Assembly (NCBI GenBank): GCA_964017045.1
Contig: OZ024794.1
Span: 49,047,013-49,111,012 of the forward strand
Source of the DNA: Omphiscola glabra
Taxonomy: Eukaryota; Mollusca; Gastropoda; Lymnaeidae
Length of the DNA: 64,000 bases
Direction: 5' to 3'
The notes below the pieces were generated by a model that was given only the letters and a program-made list of their open reading frames with translations, was not told the origin of the DNA and did no database searches. Made by a program: the position numbers and the translations under genes. Every line of letters begins with the position of its first letter. Positions within the stretch are counted from its first letter, which is position 1. Of the stretch, positions 60,240-64,000 are shown one piece after another.

Positions 60240-60640
60240 TCGTTACTTTAAAAGTGAAGCTTTTACTTTTATGATGAAATATAATTGGAAGACAGATTGC
60301 ATACCCACTTTTTGGATACTTAGCAATAACTACATGTATATTAAAATCATAGACCTATATATTTATGAAAAGGTAGGTAGTTAAATACCTTGTTATTAAA
60401 GTCTTTAAGCTTGTGAAGTTACAAAACATTAATACATTTTTAAAACATACCGATATATGCGAACAACGAGATTAGCCTTGCCTTAAATAGACGGATCATC
60501 AAATATATCAAGCATAACGATATTTCATTGTTCCCTTATTGTAATCGGTTAAGGCACCAGTTATTTTTATTTTTAAAATATTTATGAAAAATAAATTTAG
60601 TCGTTTTTTTTAAAACAAAATAAATCTTCGTTTTATTGCT
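60240..60640. repeat. Dispersed repeat D, unoccupied copy
   Basis: Aligns with 31225-31390, 31790-31838 and 34101-34270 as one continuous stretch, with an intact TTAA where the other copy holds the piggyBac element (GATTAGCCTTGCCTTAAAT). Confidence 0.78.
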
Positions 60641-61459
60641 GTACATAGTTGGCCCCGGGGAGGGGGGTGACATTCTCCCCCCCCCCCCCCCGAACCCGGA
60701 GAGATGCTTGAAAGAAACACTGTAGGTGTAATAAAAAATAAACGATATTTTCATTTCTTTCTCCTTCTTTCATTGTATTTTCAATATTCAATTAATTATA
60801 TATCTTTCATAAATATTATTTTTAAAATTAAAGTGATGGATACTTCCATCGTAGAGAAAACTCGTCTAGATATCAGTCATTAATTATGACAAGGCTTCCT
60901 CCAGCATTAGTAAAAATGAAGACGATGCAGAAGAGATAACAATTGGGAAATCAACTTGACATTGGCTACAGTCCTGAAATCAAGTAAGTATTAGATATAA
61001 TCCATAAATGGGGATCAAGATATTCGGTCTACAGTGGCCATCAAAACTATAACATGGATGAAAAAGTGCAATTATAAAATTATAGTACTAAACACTTAAC
61101 AATAACCAAGATAAATCACAAATAATGAAAAGGAGCCTCTTAGATAAACATTTGTTCTGCTTACAAAACCAGCATTCCAATCTCGCGACGAAAATAGCTC
61201 CCCGACAGGAAAAATGATCTCGCGAAGGAAGCAACCACGTGCACGAGCTAAATTGAGCATCCACAGCACAGGCACTGCCCTGATGAGTCATGTGCACATT
61301 GTTGTTTCCTAAGTAGATAGCAGGTGACGCCGCTAGACGTTTTAAAGTACACGATCCCCAAATGGAGATCATGGCAAGTCTGATATGACTAATTCTGTGC
61401 AGCTCTAGAAAAATCGCCTTGCAAAGCATGTTAATGTGATTTTCCATAGTTAGTGTTCT
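60641..61459. other. Intergenic DNA
   Basis: Contains a poly-C run (60677-60690). The 119-codon minus frame at 61088-61447 shows no recognised domain. Confidence 0.4.
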
Positions 61460-62900
61460 GTCTATAGGTAGGCATCCAGGTTTCGCACAATATGCACAAC
61501 TGAGAGATTAAGGGATGGTGTGTTATTTACAGATTTTTCTTCTGAGTTGTAGCAAATGGGGATCAGCTCAGTCTTTTCGTCATTCAATTTGAGCTTGTTT
61601 ATGGTCATCCAGTGCTTAACTGAATCCACTGCTTTCTGTGTCCTACTAAGAAGCTGAGGGAACTTAAAGGGGATCACGGACTGCTGAAGTTGGGTATCAA
61701 CCGCGAACATGTGATATAGCATGTCAAACTGCTTGATCACTGCACCCAGGGGTTGAACGTACATAGTGAAAAGCTCCGGGCCAAGGACCGAGCCCTAGGG
61801 TACTCCGAATTCGATGATAGATTGCATCGAGGTCAAGCCGTTTGCGATAAGTGATTGCACCCGATTTGTCAGATACGAGCAGAAGCATCTCAGGGCCGTA
61901 TCGGTGAAACTGAACGTTTCTTGCAGTCGTTGGAGAAGTATGCCATGGTCAAGCTTGTCGATAGCTGCCGATAGATCAAGTAACGACAAAAGGGATACCT
62001 GGCCCTCTTCACAAGACGACAGAAGGTCGTATACGACGCCAACTGGGCCGTCTCAGTAGTGTAATGCGCCCTGTATAATGATGATTGGAAAAGCTCAAGC
62101 AGATCACACTGAGTGAGGTGATCCAGAAGACTTTCTCAACCAGGATTTTCTTCACATGCGATTCAGTGACCTCCACAAATTCACTCATAGGAGAGCCGTT
62201 AACGGCGAGAATTCGGGAGCATCGGCGCAACTGTCAAGTCTCGCTCTGATCTTCGTAACTTTCATAATAAAGAACTCATTTAGAGCGTCTGGCAGCTCGC
62301 CTATATTTGGCAAGTATGTGTCCTTCTGTTTATTGGTCAGCTGACCCACAATACGAAATAAGTCCTTACTTCGGCTGCAGTCTACAATCTGATGACTGAC
62401 ATGTTCAGTCCTGGTTGCAAGGACCAACTTCTTAGTTCGTTCCTTGTAATCAACAAAGATTTGTCGGATCACGGCCATTCCAGACTTCCGCCATTGGCGT
62501 TCTGCACGTCGCTGCTTCAGCTTCGCGTCCTTAGTTCCGAGCGTGATTCATGGGGCGGAAGGGCGGTTCGTACGCGCCGTGTGGACAAAGGAGTATGTTT
62601 GTCTATGATGACTCTAAGGCCATTATTGTAGTCTGTCACAGAGTCTTCTTCCCTGCACCTGAGGGCGGCGACGTCACACCTGATTGCCACTAGATCTATC
62701 TGTCGGAGGTCACGGGATGTGATTGTGCGCAGAAGGCGCCCTGGCTTCCTCGCGTCAAAGGATACTGGGAAATGATCAGAGATCAGTTTATCCTCAATAA
62801 TGAGGTTGCGAATCATAGCTGCATGGTCCTCTCTGACTACTAGCCATTCTAGGATGTAACCCCGCTTCACATAGCTGTCGGTGGTGGAATCAAAATGGCA
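61460..62900 (-). mobile_element. CR1/L2-like LINE, endonuclease to RT, decayed
   Basis: Minus-strand frames read LISDHFPVSFD (end of the AP endonuclease, 62870-62517), then a linker with LTNKQKDTYLPNIGELPDAL. SLLDLSAAIDKLDHGILLQR (RT motif A region) follows, then LGPELFTMYVQPLG, FAVDTQLQ (where FADD should stand, first catalytic D lost) and WMTINKLKLNDEKTELI. Several frameshifts separate these parts. Confidence 0.92.
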
Positions 62901-64000
62901 GCTTGTGTCGTACAGAACGCCAATAGCGGAAGCATATTAATACATGTTTTATATTTATTACTCATTGTATAAGTATGTTTGAAAATAATCCTTTTTTATA
63001 TGTTGACGCTCCATACATGCTCTCGCCGACTATGATGACGATGAATAAGGTTACTCAAGCCGTAGCCTGCAACCATAGGACTGCGTGCTGATAGGACTCT
63101 ACACACACGACAGAAGCATCGCTGGGAAGTCCACATCCACACCACCAGCGTACAAGGGAATACCAACTTCACAATGTACTACTGTGTCGTCCAATTTCGT
63201 TATCGCCTTTAGAAGCCACGAAGGAAAGAACCGTAGAACCAACTTCCATCATTGAAGTGATTTTACTATTGATTGATCTCACTACTGATTGATCTAACCA
63301 GATCTTCAGAACGATTATAGATTGATAAGTTAAGTCTTAACGGTTTGATCGCATACAATTCTAATACAAAGCAAAGCTACTGTTGTGATGAATTTTAGGC
63401 ATTACGGGAGGTGTTATTTAGACGACGTGTTTGTTTCATTCTTTCCACGTGCTGTGAACTCTGTTTGACCCAATTAGGTGTACGGCGCTATTCTTATGGT
63501 GTGGGTAGCTAAAATAGTCTCCCTTTGACCTTGGCTAAAATTAAATCTATGGCCTGTTTCATAAATCGAATATTGTAGAAGATTGGAGAAAATGCCAGAA
63601 GCGAGTACAGTGCGTAAGGCGGTTCGAGAGAGTAGAAAACGACTATAAAAAGGCCGATAGATTGAATGAGAGGGAGGCAGATCATTTATCACGAGATTCT
63701 ATCGTGTGTGTTATTTTTACTACGAGACAGCGCTTTGTTTACTGTGTGTGTGTGTTGATTTCTTTTCATCATTGTACCACTTTTGCACATAGTATTTTTT
63801 ATTAACATCGTACTGATTCCAGCCAAACAATATACTGTAAGTCAGTAGTTTAATTATATTTCCTTTGATTTTGTAATTTATTACAATTAACACATTAAAA
63901 CTTATTAGCTTAATTGTAATTAGCCCTGGTTTGAGTATCGTATTCTTTGCTATTGTATTTATCATTTTTGTATCGTCTTTTGTTCTGTACTGTTTTAGAA
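62901..64000. other. Intergenic DNA, right end of window
   Basis: No supported gene or repeat family. Short frames only. Confidence 0.45.

Noticed and set aside
61088..61447. 119-codon minus-strand frame
   Set aside because: No recognised motif. It lies next to a decayed LINE on the same strand and is probably part of its remains or chance.

Overview
The window is AT-rich, intron-bearing animal DNA. Spliced genes with GT-AG introns, tetranucleotide satellites, and a dense mix of non-LTR retrotransposons, hAT-type MITEs, piggyBac and Tigger remnants point to an invertebrate. A mollusc, perhaps a gastropod, is the most likely source, but that is inferred from the repeat mix and is not proven. 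About nine tenths of the window is non-coding or repeat-derived.

Three spliced genes lie on the + strand. (1) 662-1980 holds the last four exons of a FAM219A/B-like gene. (2) 18216-22398 is a four-exon gene for an 834-residue protein with a TIR domain near the N-terminus, a long S/P/N/Q-rich linker and a RHIM-like amyloid motif near the C-terminus. This is the domain logic of the TRIF/TICAM1 adaptor. (3) 42570-51171 is an eight-exon gene whose exons join in frame into about 619 residues: TIR-like domain, MARF1-type NYN ribonuclease domain, RRM-like domain and a lysine-rich tail. I know of no described family with that combination. The two TIR domains resemble each other and share a C-terminal helical extension, so genes 2 and 3 look like diverged paralogs. 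Neither TIR shows the catalytic glutamate of NADase TIRs, which suggests signalling or scaffolding. A working hypothesis is an innate-immune pair: a RHIM-signalling adaptor and a TIR-directed RNA-degrading effector.

Region by region: 1-2 kb, FAM219-like 3' end with a LINE tail in its last intron. 2-8.4 kb, AT-rich intergenic DNA with minisatellites and a quasi-palindrome. 8.4-17.3 kb, repeats: a hAT MITE, a GC-rich island, a decayed LINE (- strand), an 83-bp fragment of the TIR-RHIM exon, tandem hammerhead-ribozyme-like motifs of Penelope type, two further MITEs and a second decayed LINE. 18-22.4 kb, TIR-RHIM gene. 22.6-31.5 kb, LINE fragments, a Tigger element and a long CATA satellite. 31.8-34.1 kb, a piggyBac element with an uninterrupted transposase and TTAA flanks. 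35.5-35.9 kb, two abutting perfect palindromes sharing one loop sequence. 37.5-41.3 kb, minisatellites and a 1001-bp DNA element with a perfect 8-bp target duplication. 42.5-51.2 kb, TIR-NYN-RRM gene with hAT insertions in its introns. 51.3-64 kb, MITEs and three decayed LINEs.
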